A model generated the notes under the pieces. That model saw only the letters and a list, made by a program, of their open reading frames with translations. It ran no database searches and was not told the DNA's origin. This document shows positions 49,230 through 58,695 of a stretch of 64,000 nt of DNA, one piece after another. Within the stretch, counting starts at the first letter, position 1. Each line of letters begins with the position of its first letter. A program made the translations under genes and the position numbers. Origin of the DNA: Flavobacterium hercynium (GTDB taxonomy: Bacteria; Bacteroidota; Bacteroidia; Flavobacteriales; Flavobacteriaceae); NCBI RefSeq assembly GCF_002217285.1, contig NZ_MUGW01000026.1, positions 62,001 to 126,000 on the forward strand, written 5' to 3'.

Positions 49230-49946
49230 ATGAATAACCAAACCAAATACCAGTTGTTTTTACTTCACTTTGCAGGAGGGAACCGATATTCATTTGAATT
49301 TCTTAAAAAAGAGATGCCCAATGTCGATTTTATTCCACTCGAATTACCGGGGAGAGGAAAAAGACATAGGGAAGCGCTCATAAAGAATAAAAGTGAAGCG
49401 ATAGACGATTATTACAATCAAATAAAAGCCTTACGAAACGGCGAGCCTTATATTATTTACGGTCACAGCATGGGAGCCATTTTAGGGCTCTCTGTGGCTG
49501 CAAAATTAGAAACAGCAGAAGATGCTCCTGAATTGCTTATTGTTTCTGGAAACGCAGGACCAGGCATTAAGAGCACTAAAGATTTTTTGTATCACGAATT
49601 GAATGATGCACGATTTAAAGAAGAGCTCTTAGAATTAGGCGGAATTCCAACAGAAGTTATTGAAAACGAGGAACTCTTCAATTATTTTTCACCGATTATC
49701 AGAGCCGATTTTGAATGTCTCGAGAAAGATCCTTTTTCAGAAGAGCATCAAAAAGTAAAAACCGCTATCTGCGCCTTGATGGGAACTAACGAAGAGAATT
49801 TTGATCAAATTGAGAATTGGAATAAGTATACGCATACAAGATTTACGCATCAGATATTGACTGGAAATCATTTTTTCATCCATAACAATGCAGCAGAACT
49901 GGCAAATATTTTTGCAAACGAATTTAAAAAACAATTAACCTACTAA
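49230..49946 (+). CDS. Type II (editing) thioesterase
   Basis: A 238-residue alpha/beta hydrolase of the external thioesterase family that removes wrong acyl groups from carrier domains. Diagnostic stretches are LLHFAGGNRYSF near the start, ELPGRGKR (about residues 38-45), the nucleophile Ser80 in GHSMGA and the likely catalytic His214 in GNHFFI. At the usual Asp position (GxxD) this protein has GTNE, so Glu188 or a nearby acid must take that role if the enzyme is active. ATG 49230 is preferred over an in-frame ATG at 49194, because homology begins within a few residues of it. The gene lies 7 bp before the exporter gene. Type II thioesterases are standard companions of NRPS clusters, so the functional call is firm. 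Confidence 0.9.
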   Translation: MNNQTKYQLFLLHFAGGNRYSFEFLKKEMPNVDFIPLELPGRGKRHREALIKNKSEAIDDYYNQIKALRNGEPYIIYGHSMGAILGLSVAAKLETAEDAPELLIVSGNAGPGIKSTKDFLYHELNDARFKEELLELGGIPTEVIENEELFNYFSPIIRADFECLEKDPFSEEHQKVKTAICALMGTNEENFDQIENWNKYTHTRFTHQILTGNHFFIHNNAAELANIFANEFKKQLTY

Positions 49947-49953
49947 AACGACT

Positions 49954-51594
49954 ATGCTAAAGCTAAAATTTTCACAAGCCCTTTACCTTTTGCTCTACGC
50001 TATTCCCAATACCGTTCTAAGTTTCGGAATTATTTATATCATGAACAATGTGATATCAGGAACAGAAGGTTTTTTGACAGATTACATGGGTATCGTATTC
50101 GTATCGGTAGTAATTTATACGTATTTGCTCAACATTATTTTCCAAAAGAAAATCAATGAGCACTCTTTTGAGATATTGTATGAAAATGAAAAAAAGATAT
50201 TCGACAAAATATTAAAAACGCCCTTAATTACGCTCGAAAAGCTAGGATCACAGCGTTTCTACACCGTAATCGAAGATTTAAGAATGTTCGCCACTTTTCC
50301 CGAGGTAGTCACACATTCTATAAACTCCTTACTTATGCTGTTGCTTTGCATGGCGTATTTGTTTACACTGTCGGTTTCAGGAGCTTTAACCGTTATTGCA
50401 TTGATTGTAGTTATTGCCGTTACCTATTTCCTTGTGATCAGTACGATGACAAGTAAAGTAGAAATTCTGAGAAAGTACAATGAGTTTTATTACGAGTATG
50501 TAGATGATGTGATAAAAGGATTTAAAGGATTTAAACTAAGCAGACAAAGAAGAGAAAATTTGATGAAAAAACACCTGTCTCCTAACAGAGAAGATGCTAA
50601 AGTTTTGGATTTCAAAATCAATTATGTTTTTTTATCGATCAATTTGATAAGCCAATACGGATTGTATTTAGTAATTGGTGTTGTATTGTTTTTATTACCG
50701 GTAATAGGCTTGCTTGATAGAGCAGATGTCATTTCGTATGTAGTTATTCTGTTATTCATTTCAGGACCTATCAATAACCTGATCAACATGCAGAATATTT
50801 ATACAAGATTAGCTGTAGCTAATACCAGAATAAAAGACTTTCTAAAAGATTTTGATGCCATTGAAGAAGTTGCTGTAATTGATAACACAACATCAGAAGT
50901 ATTTAATTCATTGATTTTTAAAGATATTGCCTTTGCTTATGAAAATGAGAGTAGCGAAAAGTCTTTTGCTTTAGGTCCTGTAAATCTTTCTATTGAAAAA
51001 GGAGAAACTATTTTTATAATTGGTGGAAACGGAAGTGGAAAAAGTACTTTTATCAACATCCTGACAGGTTTGTATCAGCCTTCAGAAGGAACAGTTGTAG
51101 TAAATGATAAGAGCAATAGTACTGTACAACATCTGATTTCTGCAGTTTTTACAGACAATCATATCTTTTCTCAGAACTATGATAATTATGCGCTGGAGAA
51201 CAACAAAGAATATCAGGAATTGTTACGCATAATGGAATTGGACAAGGTGATTCTGGATGACAAAGAAGATTCTGCAAGACGACCTTTTTCTAAAGGACAA
51301 AGCAAGAGAATGTCTTTGATTTTTGCACTCTTAGAAGACAAACCAATTTTAGTTTTAGATGAATGGGCGGCAGATCAGGATCCTCATTTCAGAAAGTATT
51401 TTTACGAAAACTTATTGCCAAAGTTAAAACAACAAGGCAAAACCATTATTGCAGTAACACACGATGATGCTTATTTTAGATATGCAGACCGAATTCTAAA
51501 ATTCGATTATGGCGAAATAGTAAATGATTTTAAAGTAAACGGCGAAATCCTGCATGCCGAAAGTTTATGGCATAAAGAAATTACTAACAATTAA
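49954..51594 (+). CDS. SyrD/PvdE-type cyclic-peptide export ABC transporter (fused TMD-NBD)
   Basis: A 546-residue half-transporter with an N-terminal membrane domain (about six hydrophobic helices in residues 1-300) and a C-terminal ATPase domain. Walker A is GGNGSGKST (about 357-365), the signature region is FSKGQSKR (about 445-452; this clan typically has LSTGQRKR), and Walker B is ILVLDEWAADQDP, followed by the switch His in AVTHDD. This architecture and the EWAADQDP sequence are characteristic of exporters found with lipopeptide and pyoverdine synthetases (SyrD, PvdE), which move the peptide from cytoplasm to periplasm. It lies 7 bp downstream of the type II thioesterase and 15 bp upstream of the next NRPS. 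It is the best candidate for inner-membrane export of the cluster product. Confidence 0.9.
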   Translation: MLKLKFSQALYLLLYAIPNTVLSFGIIYIMNNVISGTEGFLTDYMGIVFVSVVIYTYLLNIIFQKKINEHSFEILYENEKKIFDKILKTPLITLEKLGSQRFYTVIEDLRMFATFPEVVTHSINSLLMLLLCMAYLFTLSVSGALTVIALIVVIAVTYFLVISTMTSKVEILRKYNEFYYEYVDDVIKGFKGFKLSRQRRENLMKKHLSPNREDAKVLDFKINYVFLSINLISQYGLYLVIGVVLFLLPVIGLLDRADVISYVVILLFISGPINNLINMQNIYTRLAVANTRIKDFLKDFDAIEEVAVIDNTTSEVFNSLIFKDIAFAYENESSEKSFALGPVNLSIEKGETIFIIGGNGSGKSTFINILTGLYQPSEGTVVVNDKSNSTVQHLISAVFTDNHIFSQNYDNYALENNKEYQELLRIMELDKVILDDKEDSARRPFSKGQSKRMSLIFALLEDKPILVLDEWAADQDPHFRKYFYENLLPKLKQQGKTIIAVTHDDAYFRYADRILKFDYGEIVNDFKVNGEILHAESLWHKEITNN

Positions 51595-51609
51595 AAACAT
51601 CATTTTAGC

Positions 51610-54600
51610 ATGAAACTTACACTTTCTCAACAAGATGTTTATTTCGAACAATTACTGTTTCCAAATGATCCAATTTACAATATTGGCGCTAAGATCGAAA
51701 TCAAAGGAGCCATAAATGTCGCGGTATTTAAGGAAGCATATAAAAAACTGATTGACCAGCACGATACCTATAGAAGTATTTTGCTGAAAAATCAGGAAGA
51801 TGTTAGCATGAAAGTAATAGAAGAGCACCAGTCTGAATTAGGCTGGGTTGACTTTTCTACAGCTGATAATGCCGCAGAACAAGCCGCTGTTTATATGCGA
51901 AAGGAGTTTACAAAGCCTTTTGATTTGTTTGATGAAAAACTGCTGCATGTTTTTACATTGGTAAAAGTAAGCGACAGTTTCCATTACTTGTTTTCAGTAT
52001 ACCATCACATCATAACCGATGGTTGGGGAACTTCATTGATGTTTCAAAGACTGGTACAGAATTACAACGAGATTTTGGAATTTGGTGAGGTTAAAACAGC
52101 ATATCCGTTTAGTTATAAGGATTTTGCCGAAGATGATTTTGATTACCAAAACTCAGTATCTTTTGCCGAAGACAAAGCGTATTGGGTTGAAAAGTTTGCA
52201 GCATTGCCGGAAGCTTTATTAGAAAAAGAATCAGCAAGTATAAAAAATATAAATCAAGTCAATAAAAGTTCCCGCAAAGAACTCATCATCAAAAGAGAAC
52301 TATACAATGAATTAAATCAATTGGCGGCAGCGTACAAATCATCTTCCTTTCATTTGATTCTGGCGGTTTTGTACACCTATTTTGGTAGAAAACACCAGAA
52401 CAATGATTTTGCGATAGGTTTGCCGGTATTAAACAGAAGTAAAGCGATTTACAAAAAAACGGTAGGTCTTTTTATGGGCGTTTCACCTTTGAGGATTCCA
52501 CTTGATTTTGAGGCAACTTTCGAAGATTTAGTCCTTCAGATAAAAAATCAGTTGCGACAGGACTACCGTCATCAACGCTTTCCTTTGGGGAAACTGATTC
52601 AGGAACTTCAGGCTTTTAAGGAAAAAGAAAAGATATTTAACATCACACTTTCCTACGAAAAGCAAAATTACGCAACCAATTTTGCCCATACACAAACACG
52701 AGTTATTCCGCTAACACATGAATCGGAACGTGTTGCTTTGGCAATTTACATACGTGAGTTTGACGAGCAGGAAGACGTGAAAATTGATTTTGATTACAAT
52801 GTAAACTACTTCAATGATTTAGAAATCAAACAAGTAGTAAGTCATTTTCAGAATCTATTGAAACACGTTTTAGCACATCCTGATAAAAAACTAAAAGAGT
52901 TTACTTACTTAACAGCAGAAGAAAACAATCAAATTTTGGTAGGATTCAATGATACTGAAACCGCTTACCCTAAAGATAAAACCTTTTTGGATTTGTTTCA
53001 TCAACAAGTGGAGCAATTCCCGGGAAAAGAAGCTTTGTGTGATGATTTACGTTCGTATTCTTATGCGGAGCTTAACAAAGTATCCAATCAAATAGCAGAA
53101 TATTTGATCGCTTCTCATGGTAAGAAAGACAAATCTCCCATTGCCGTATTATTAGAACGATCTGCCAACATGGTGGTCATTTTATTAGGAATACTAAAAT
53201 CGGGCAGACCTTATATTCCGCTGGATCCCACATTTCCTGAAGAAAGGCTCAATTACATTATCGGGAACAGTCAAAGTAAGCTATTGATTAATGAAAAAGA
53301 ATACAGCTTAAACACTGCGAATGATGAAGTTGTAATATCGGCAGAAAGTATTTTTGAAATTCTAGACAGTTTCAAAGGTGCTTCGGGAAAACCCGTTTCT
53401 CCAAACAATACCGCTTATATAATTTATACATCGGGATCAACAGGAAATCCTAAAGGAGTTGAAATTGGGCATCAATCGTTGCTTAATTTCCTGACCAGTA
53501 TTCAGATTGAGCCGGGAGTAAGCGCAAAAGATTTGTTCTTTTCTGTTACAACCTATTCATTTGATATTTCAATTTTAGAATTCTTTACACCCTTGATTGC
53601 AGGCGCTACTTTGTATATGGCGAATCACGAAGTACTTTCAGATCCGTATTTGGTCATAGAAAAACTAAAAGAAGTGCAGCCTACCGTTATTCAGGCAACG
53701 CCAAGTTTTTATCAAATGTTGTTTCATGCAGACTGGCAAGGAGACAAACGATTGAAAGTACTGTGTGGAGGCGATTTGCTAAGCGAAACGCTGGCAGAAA
53801 AACTGGTAGACAATTGTTTAGAAATCTGGAATATGTACGGACCAACCGAAACGACCATCTGGTCAAGCCAAAAGAAAATAGAACAGCCAAATCAAGCATC
53901 AAACATTGGTAAACCCATAAACAACACGCAGTTTTATATTTTAGATCAATTTCTGAATCCTAAACCAATTGGAACTACAGGAGCCATTTACATCGCTGGA
54001 GACGGATTGGCAAAAGGATATTATAAAAATGAAGAACTAAGCAAAGAAAAGTTTATTGCAAATCCGTTTAGCAATGCAAGTTTACTATATGAAACGGGCG
54101 ATGTTGGGAAATGGAACAGTGAAGGTGAAATAGAATTTTTAGGAAGAAATGACAATCAGGTAAAAATTAGAGGATATCGAATTGAACTTGGTGATATCGA
54201 AACGCAATTAAATCAGATCGAGGGTATTGAAAATGCTGTTGTACTGGCTAAAAAAGGAAATCAGCAAGAAGCTTTTTTGGTAGCGTTTATTCTTAAAAAT
54301 GATAACAATCCCGAAGAACAAAAAATCAATACGATATTGAAGGCGAATCTTCCGTATTATATGATTCCGCATAGCATTATTACCTTAGAAAAATTTCCGC
54401 TTACGCCGAATCAAAAAGTAGACAGAAAAGCCTTGTTGCAACTGGATATTCAGCAAAATATAAGTGAAGCCGATTTTACAGCACCAACATCTGATTTAGA
54501 AAAAAAGCTTGCCTATTATTGGAAACAAGTCCTGCATACCAAAGAATCTATTAGTGTAAACGATAATTTTTTCGCTTTGGGCGGACATTCTCTGAATGCG

Positions 54601-56067
54601 GTAAAACTAATCGGATTAGTGAGTAAAGAGCTTTCATTTACCATTAGCTTAAAAACTATTTTCGACTATCCTACAATTGAGACATTAGCAAATCATTTGC
54701 AGGATCTTAAACAGGATCAGGCAATGGCATTAACGACAGCCGAAACTAAAAGTTTTTATAACGTAACACCTTCACAGTACAACATCTGGCTGGCATCGCA
54801 ACAAGAAAAAGGATCGATTGCCTATAATATGTCTGCTGCCTACCATGTTACAGGAACTCTTAATGTACAAGGAATTGAAGACGCAATAAAGAAGATTATC
54901 AGTAAGTATGAAATTCTAAGAACGAATTTTATAGAAATCGACGGACTTCCGTTTCAAAAAATCAATCCGATTGATGCTATTCAATTTAACATAGCTATTG
55001 ATCAGGTCAAAAGCGAAAATATTGATCAAAAAATAGAACAGTTACTAAATACAGCATTCGATCTGGAAACAGCTGTATTGCTTAGAGTAAATGTACTTCA
55101 ATTAGAAAACGATCAATTTGTATTGCTTTTTGCTACGCATCACATAGTTATGGATGGTTTGTCTCTGGAAATCTTTATTGAAGCATTTATTCAAAATTAC
55201 AATAGCAGCGAGAATCTAGCAATAAGTACCGAAGATCATTTGCAGTTTCAGTTCAAAGATTACTCCGAATGGTTCAATAGAATTGCAGAAGAGCAAGCGG
55301 TTAAAAACGAGTTGTTTTGGGAAAATTATCTTGAAGATTATCGTCCTGAACCTTCTTTTGATCACGATTCCAGTAGTGCAAACGATCATCAAAATGGGGG
55401 TAAGTTTCTTTTTGAATTAACAACAGAAGATACTTTAGCATTAAAAGAAACAGCACTAAAAGAGCAAGTCACCTTATATACCATTTTAATGGCAGCGCTG
55501 AATGTCTTGATTTACAAATTCTCCAACCATAATGATATTTGCATCGGAACGGTAAATTCAGGCAGAACAATTCCGGAATTGAACAATCAAATCGGAATGT
55601 TTGCTAAAACAATGGTGCTACGAACTAAAATTGAACCTGAGCAAACTTTTGTAACGTTGTTAAAAAATACGCAAGATAATTTATTAGAAGTAAATGAATA
55701 TCAGGATGTTCCGCTTACGACATTTTCAAAATCCGTTTTTGATGTACTGTTAGTGTATCAGAATCCTGAGTTTTCATTTGGAGATATTGAAGATTTAAAA
55801 GGCTTTAAATTAACGACTTATCCTATTGATAACAAGTACAGTAGATTGTCGGTTGTGTTTAACTTTTTTGAAAGCGATCATAAACTAAAAGCAATTGTAG
55901 ATTACAATGCTGATTTATTTGATGAAAACACGATAGAAATTATTACACAAAAATTCAGCAAAATTTTAGAGCAGGCAATAAGCAATCCATCGATAGAAGT
56001 AGGGGGAATTGATGCCAGTTTAGGATTTGAAAAAAATACAGCATTCGACTTTGAATTCAATTTCTAG
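51610..56067 (+). CDS. NRPS C-A(Gly)-PCP-C with an unpaired terminal condensation domain
   Basis: A 1485-residue NRPS. It begins directly with a C domain (MKLTLSQQDVYFEQLL; HHIITDG, His133) and has no TubC docking domain. The A domain has code DILQLGMIWK (Gly), matching the two Gly A domains of the 13133-25069 enzyme. The PCP has Ser994 in GGHS. A second full C domain follows (about residues 1045-1470, HHIVMDG with His1178 as the catalytic His) and the protein then ends, with no A, PCP or TE. The terminal C could use an acceptor amine or carrier in trans, or release the chain. Terminal C domains that release peptides as amides or rings are known in other NRPS. The N-terminal C domain lacks an obvious donor in this gene and may act as a starter C. 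The C-terminal tail ends AFDFEFNF, rich in acidic and aromatic residues like the other synthase tails here. Confidence 0.92.
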   Translation: MKLTLSQQDVYFEQLLFPNDPIYNIGAKIEIKGAINVAVFKEAYKKLIDQHDTYRSILLKNQEDVSMKVIEEHQSELGWVDFSTADNAAEQAAVYMRKEFTKPFDLFDEKLLHVFTLVKVSDSFHYLFSVYHHIITDGWGTSLMFQRLVQNYNEILEFGEVKTAYPFSYKDFAEDDFDYQNSVSFAEDKAYWVEKFAALPEALLEKESASIKNINQVNKSSRKELIIKRELYNELNQLAAAYKSSSFHLILAVLYTYFGRKHQNNDFAIGLPVLNRSKAIYKKTVGLFMGVSPLRIPLDFEATFEDLVLQIKNQLRQDYRHQRFPLGKLIQELQAFKEKEKIFNITLSYEKQNYATNFAHTQTRVIPLTHESERVALAIYIREFDEQEDVKIDFDYNVNYFNDLEIKQVVSHFQNLLKHVLAHPDKKLKEFTYLTAEENNQILVGFNDTETAYPKDKTFLDLFHQQVEQFPGKEALCDDLRSYSYAELNKVSNQIAEYLIASHGKKDKSPIAVLLERSANMVVILLGILKSGRPYIPLDPTFPEERLNYIIGNSQSKLLINEKEYSLNTANDEVVISAESIFEILDSFKGASGKPVSPNNTAYIIYTSGSTGNPKGVEIGHQSLLNFLTSIQIEPGVSAKDLFFSVTTYSFDISILEFFTPLIAGATLYMANHEVLSDPYLVIEKLKEVQPTVIQATPSFYQMLFHADWQGDKRLKVLCGGDLLSETLAEKLVDNCLEIWNMYGPTETTIWSSQKKIEQPNQASNIGKPINNTQFYILDQFLNPKPIGTTGAIYIAGDGLAKGYYKNEELSKEKFIANPFSNASLLYETGDVGKWNSEGEIEFLGRNDNQVKIRGYRIELGDIETQLNQIEGIENAVVLAKKGNQQEAFLVAFILKNDNNPEEQKINTILKANLPYYMIPHSIITLEKFPLTPNQKVDRKALLQLDIQQNISEADFTAPTSDLEKKLAYYWKQVLHTKESISVNDNFFALGGHSLNAVKLIGLVSKELSFTISLKTIFDYPTIETLANHLQDLKQDQAMALTTAETKSFYNVTPSQYNIWLASQQEKGSIAYNMSAAYHVTGTLNVQGIEDAIKKIISKYEILRTNFIEIDGLPFQKINPIDAIQFNIAIDQVKSENIDQKIEQLLNTAFDLETAVLLRVNVLQLENDQFVLLFATHHIVMDGLSLEIFIEAFIQNYNSSENLAISTEDHLQFQFKDYSEWFNRIAEEQAVKNELFWENYLEDYRPEPSFDHDSSSANDHQNGGKFLFELTTEDTLALKETALKEQVTLYTILMAALNVLIYKFSNHNDICIGTVNSGRTIPELNNQIGMFAKTMVLRTKIEPEQTFVTLLKNTQDNLLEVNEYQDVPLTTFSKSVFDVLLVYQNPEFSFGDIEDLKGFKLTTYPIDNKYSRLSVVFNFFESDHKLKAIVDYNADLFDENTIEIITQKFSKILEQAISNPSIEVGGIDASLGFEKNTAFDFEFNF

Positions 56068-56731
56068 AAAACCGGAAGCTTTAGTTCACATCTATTTTGC
56101 GTATTTATCCTATGAAAATCATGAGAAGCTGTTGAAACAGTATTTGCATAAGTTTCCAGTTGATTATCAGGAGAAAATTAAACGCTTTAGACGATGGGAA
56201 GATGCACAATTATCGCTTTTAGGACGAATATTATTGTACAAAGGAGTAGAAGAAATTTATAAACAGAATCCTCATACCAAAATAATTAAGCATACCGAAT
56301 ACAACAAGCCTTATTTTGATAATGATAAAATTCAGTTTAATATCTCGCACTCAGGAGAAATAGTAGTTTGCGCCTTAAGTGATGAACAAGAAATAGGAAT
56401 TGATATTGAAATTGTATCCGACATTAAAATAGCCGATTTCAGATCACAGCTTACTGAAAACGAGTGGCAAAAGATTGCTTTAGCAGCTAATGCAAATCAT
56501 TCTTTTTTTGAGTATTGGGCTCAAAAAGAAGCGGTTATAAAAACACACGGTCATGGATTATCAATTCCGCTAACCTCATTTGAAATTGTGGACAATACAA
56601 CCACAATTCATAATGAAGAATATTATTTGCAACAGCTCAATATTAATGAAAAATACAAATGTTACCTCGCCTTAAAAACGAATAACAGCAGTATAACAAT
56701 AAAAGAATTTAACCATAACGAAATACTTTAA
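56027..56731 (+). CDS. Sfp-type 4'-phosphopantetheinyl transferase
   Basis: A 234-residue enzyme that converts apo-carrier domains of the synthases to the active form using CoA. It shows the three family signatures: NISHSG (about residues 105-110), GIDIE with metal ligands Asp126 and Glu128, and the W-x-x-KEA segment (Trp164, Lys167, Glu168) leading to Lys172 and the GHGL loop. Length is typical for Sfp-type enzymes. The only usable start appears to be TTG 56027: an in-frame stop at 56021-56023 closes the frame upstream and there is no ATG before the conserved region. This start overlaps the preceding NRPS gene by 41 bp, so translation is probably coupled. A 11-bp gap leads to the hydrolase gene. 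Assignment is firm; the exact start is less so. Confidence 0.9.
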   Translation: MKKIQHSTLNSISRKPEALVHIYFAYLSYENHEKLLKQYLHKFPVDYQEKIKRFRRWEDAQLSLLGRILLYKGVEEIYKQNPHTKIIKHTEYNKPYFDNDKIQFNISHSGEIVVCALSDEQEIGIDIEIVSDIKIADFRSQLTENEWQKIALAANANHSFFEYWAQKEAVIKTHGHGLSIPLTSFEIVDNTTTIHNEEYYLQQLNINEKYKCYLALKTNNSSITIKEFNHNEIL

Positions 56732-56742
56732 TTAAAACCAAA

Positions 56743-58695
56743 ATGAAATACAACCTAAAAAAACTAACCGGATTTTTTTTATTTCTAAGTCTGTTCACCA
56801 CTTGCTTGCATGCTCAGACAGCAAATGTTAAGCTTGAAAAAACTGCATCGTTTTTTCCTGATGAAAAAATGATAAATGACGACAATATCGAATGGAAGTA
56901 CCTGACTGTTCCGGAAAACTGGGACAAACCTCAGGGAAAAACCATTAAACTGGCTGTTGCGATTCTAAAAAGCACTTCAAAAAAAGGGAGTTCAAATCCA
57001 GTTCTTTTTGTAGAAGGCGGACCTGGAGCCGGAGAAATTCGCGGCATCTGGACATGGCTGCAAAACCCAATTCGAGAGCAAAGTGATATTGTTTTGGTTG
57101 ACTTACGCGGAGTTGGATTTTCTTTCCCTAAATTTTGTCCTGAATTAGGAACAAAGTTTTTAGAAATTCTATCCAAAAATCAAAGCAAGAGCGAAGACGA
57201 ACAGCAAAAAGTACTCGCTGCAATGGATTGTAAGCAAGATTTGGTAAAAAGAGATATCGACCTCAAAGCATACAACAGCAAATCGATTGCTAAAGATTTG
57301 AATGCCTTAAAAAAAGCGTTGCAATATGAAAATTGGAATGTTTACAGTGTTTCATACGGTACCTACACAGCTCAGGTATATGCTAATGATTTTCCGCAAG
57401 ATGTTAAAACATTAATTTTAGATTCTTCGATTCCGGATATTTCAAAATCATATTATAATCAAAACACTACAAATTACATAAGCAGTTTAGAAAAAGTTTT
57501 TGATGCCTGTAAAAATGATCCTAATTGCAATGAACAATACCCAAATCTTGAAAAAGCATATTATGAAATAATAGATAAATTAGATAAAAAACCAATTACG
57601 GTTAAGGTAGATAAAAAAATAATTCCTACGGGTGAATTTACCTATAACACAGAAGATTTTAAGGTTTGCATTCAGCAATCTCTTTACAGAAAAGAACTAA
57701 TTCAGGTAATTCCTTTACTAATTACAGAATTCAATAAAGAAAACAAAAATACGCTGAGTTCTTTGGTGGCGGCTTTCTCAGGAGCTTTAAGTTTAGATTA
57801 TGGATTGTTTTATTGTACAATTTGCGACGAAGCTTTGCCGTATAATTCGTTTGAAGCTTTCAATAAAGATGCTCAGAAAAACAATAAACTAAAAGGCGGA
57901 TTGTCTTTTTATAAATCTGATTTTTTGGTATGTGATAAATGGAATCAGGGAATTACCGCAACAGCAACGACACCAAGTGATTTATCGAATCTGGCTTCGT
58001 TAAGTGCACCAGTTTTAGTGCTCTCAGGAAAATATGATCCTGTTACACCAACAGAAAACGGAACAAAAACCACTGATATTTTCAAAAAAGCCTATTTAGT
58101 AAGTGCTCCCGTTTCAGGACACGGACCAAGCTTTTCAATAGAAGGATTTGAAATTGTGGCTGATTTTCTTAAGAATCCAACTCAAAAGCCAAGTACTAAA
58201 AAACTCGATGCCGATCAAAAAGTCAGTTTTGTTACGAATGTAAAAATTAACGGTGGAGTTTCCAATTTTGCGAATAGTGTAGGAGAGCTGAATTGGCTGT
58301 TTTTTGCTCCTTTTATTATTGCAATGTTAATTCTGATTGTTGCAATTTTCAATTTTGTTTATACATTAATCAGAAATAAAAAAGATGTAAAACAAAATAA
58401 ACTGATGAAAGGTTTAATTGTAATAACCTCGATCTTAGGTTTGTTTGCCATTGTTGGATTTGTTATGGCATTATTAAGCACAGTACAAGACAATTTTTAC
58501 ATATTAGCTTTTGGCTTGTCGCATACCTTCGATTATTTATTCGTTATACAATGGATATTTGTTGCCTTAACCATATTCTCAGTACTTTATTTTGCACTAA
58601 GAATTAAATCGGTTTCAAACGGAGGCGTAATCTCAACGATCCTGTTTTCTTTTGTACTGATAAATGTATATTTCCTGTATTGGGGATTTTTTTGA
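56743..58695 (+). CDS. Secreted S33-family alpha/beta hydrolase/peptidase with C-terminal four-helix membrane domain
   Basis: A 650-residue protein with a signal peptide (about residues 1-24, LHA-Q), then a tripeptidyl-aminopeptidase/proline-iminopeptidase-like hydrolase. It has the oxyanion motif GGPG (92-95), Ser204 in VSYGTY, Asp432 in SGKYDPVTP and His460 in SGHGPS. Residues 517-650 contain four predicted membrane helices (about 517-543, 556-580, 596-620, 628-650), so the enzyme is tethered to the inner membrane with the catalytic domain probably in the periplasm. Several cysteines (for example FYCTICDE) fit an exported fold. It is 11 bp after the transferase gene and ends the plus-strand cluster. 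Context suggests cleavage of a leader acyl-peptide from the exported product, recycling, or self-resistance (inference). Family assignment is strong; the substrate is unknown. Confidence 0.85.
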   Translation: MKYNLKKLTGFFLFLSLFTTCLHAQTANVKLEKTASFFPDEKMINDDNIEWKYLTVPENWDKPQGKTIKLAVAILKSTSKKGSSNPVLFVEGGPGAGEIRGIWTWLQNPIREQSDIVLVDLRGVGFSFPKFCPELGTKFLEILSKNQSKSEDEQQKVLAAMDCKQDLVKRDIDLKAYNSKSIAKDLNALKKALQYENWNVYSVSYGTYTAQVYANDFPQDVKTLILDSSIPDISKSYYNQNTTNYISSLEKVFDACKNDPNCNEQYPNLEKAYYEIIDKLDKKPITVKVDKKIIPTGEFTYNTEDFKVCIQQSLYRKELIQVIPLLITEFNKENKNTLSSLVAAFSGALSLDYGLFYCTICDEALPYNSFEAFNKDAQKNNKLKGGLSFYKSDFLVCDKWNQGITATATTPSDLSNLASLSAPVLVLSGKYDPVTPTENGTKTTDIFKKAYLVSAPVSGHGPSFSIEGFEIVADFLKNPTQKPSTKKLDADQKVSFVTNVKINGGVSNFANSVGELNWLFFAPFIIAMLILIVAIFNFVYTLIRNKKDVKQNKLMKGLIVITSILGLFAIVGFVMALLSTVQDNFYILAFGLSHTFDYLFVIQWIFVALTIFSVLYFALRIKSVSNGGVISTILFSFVLINVYFLYWGFF

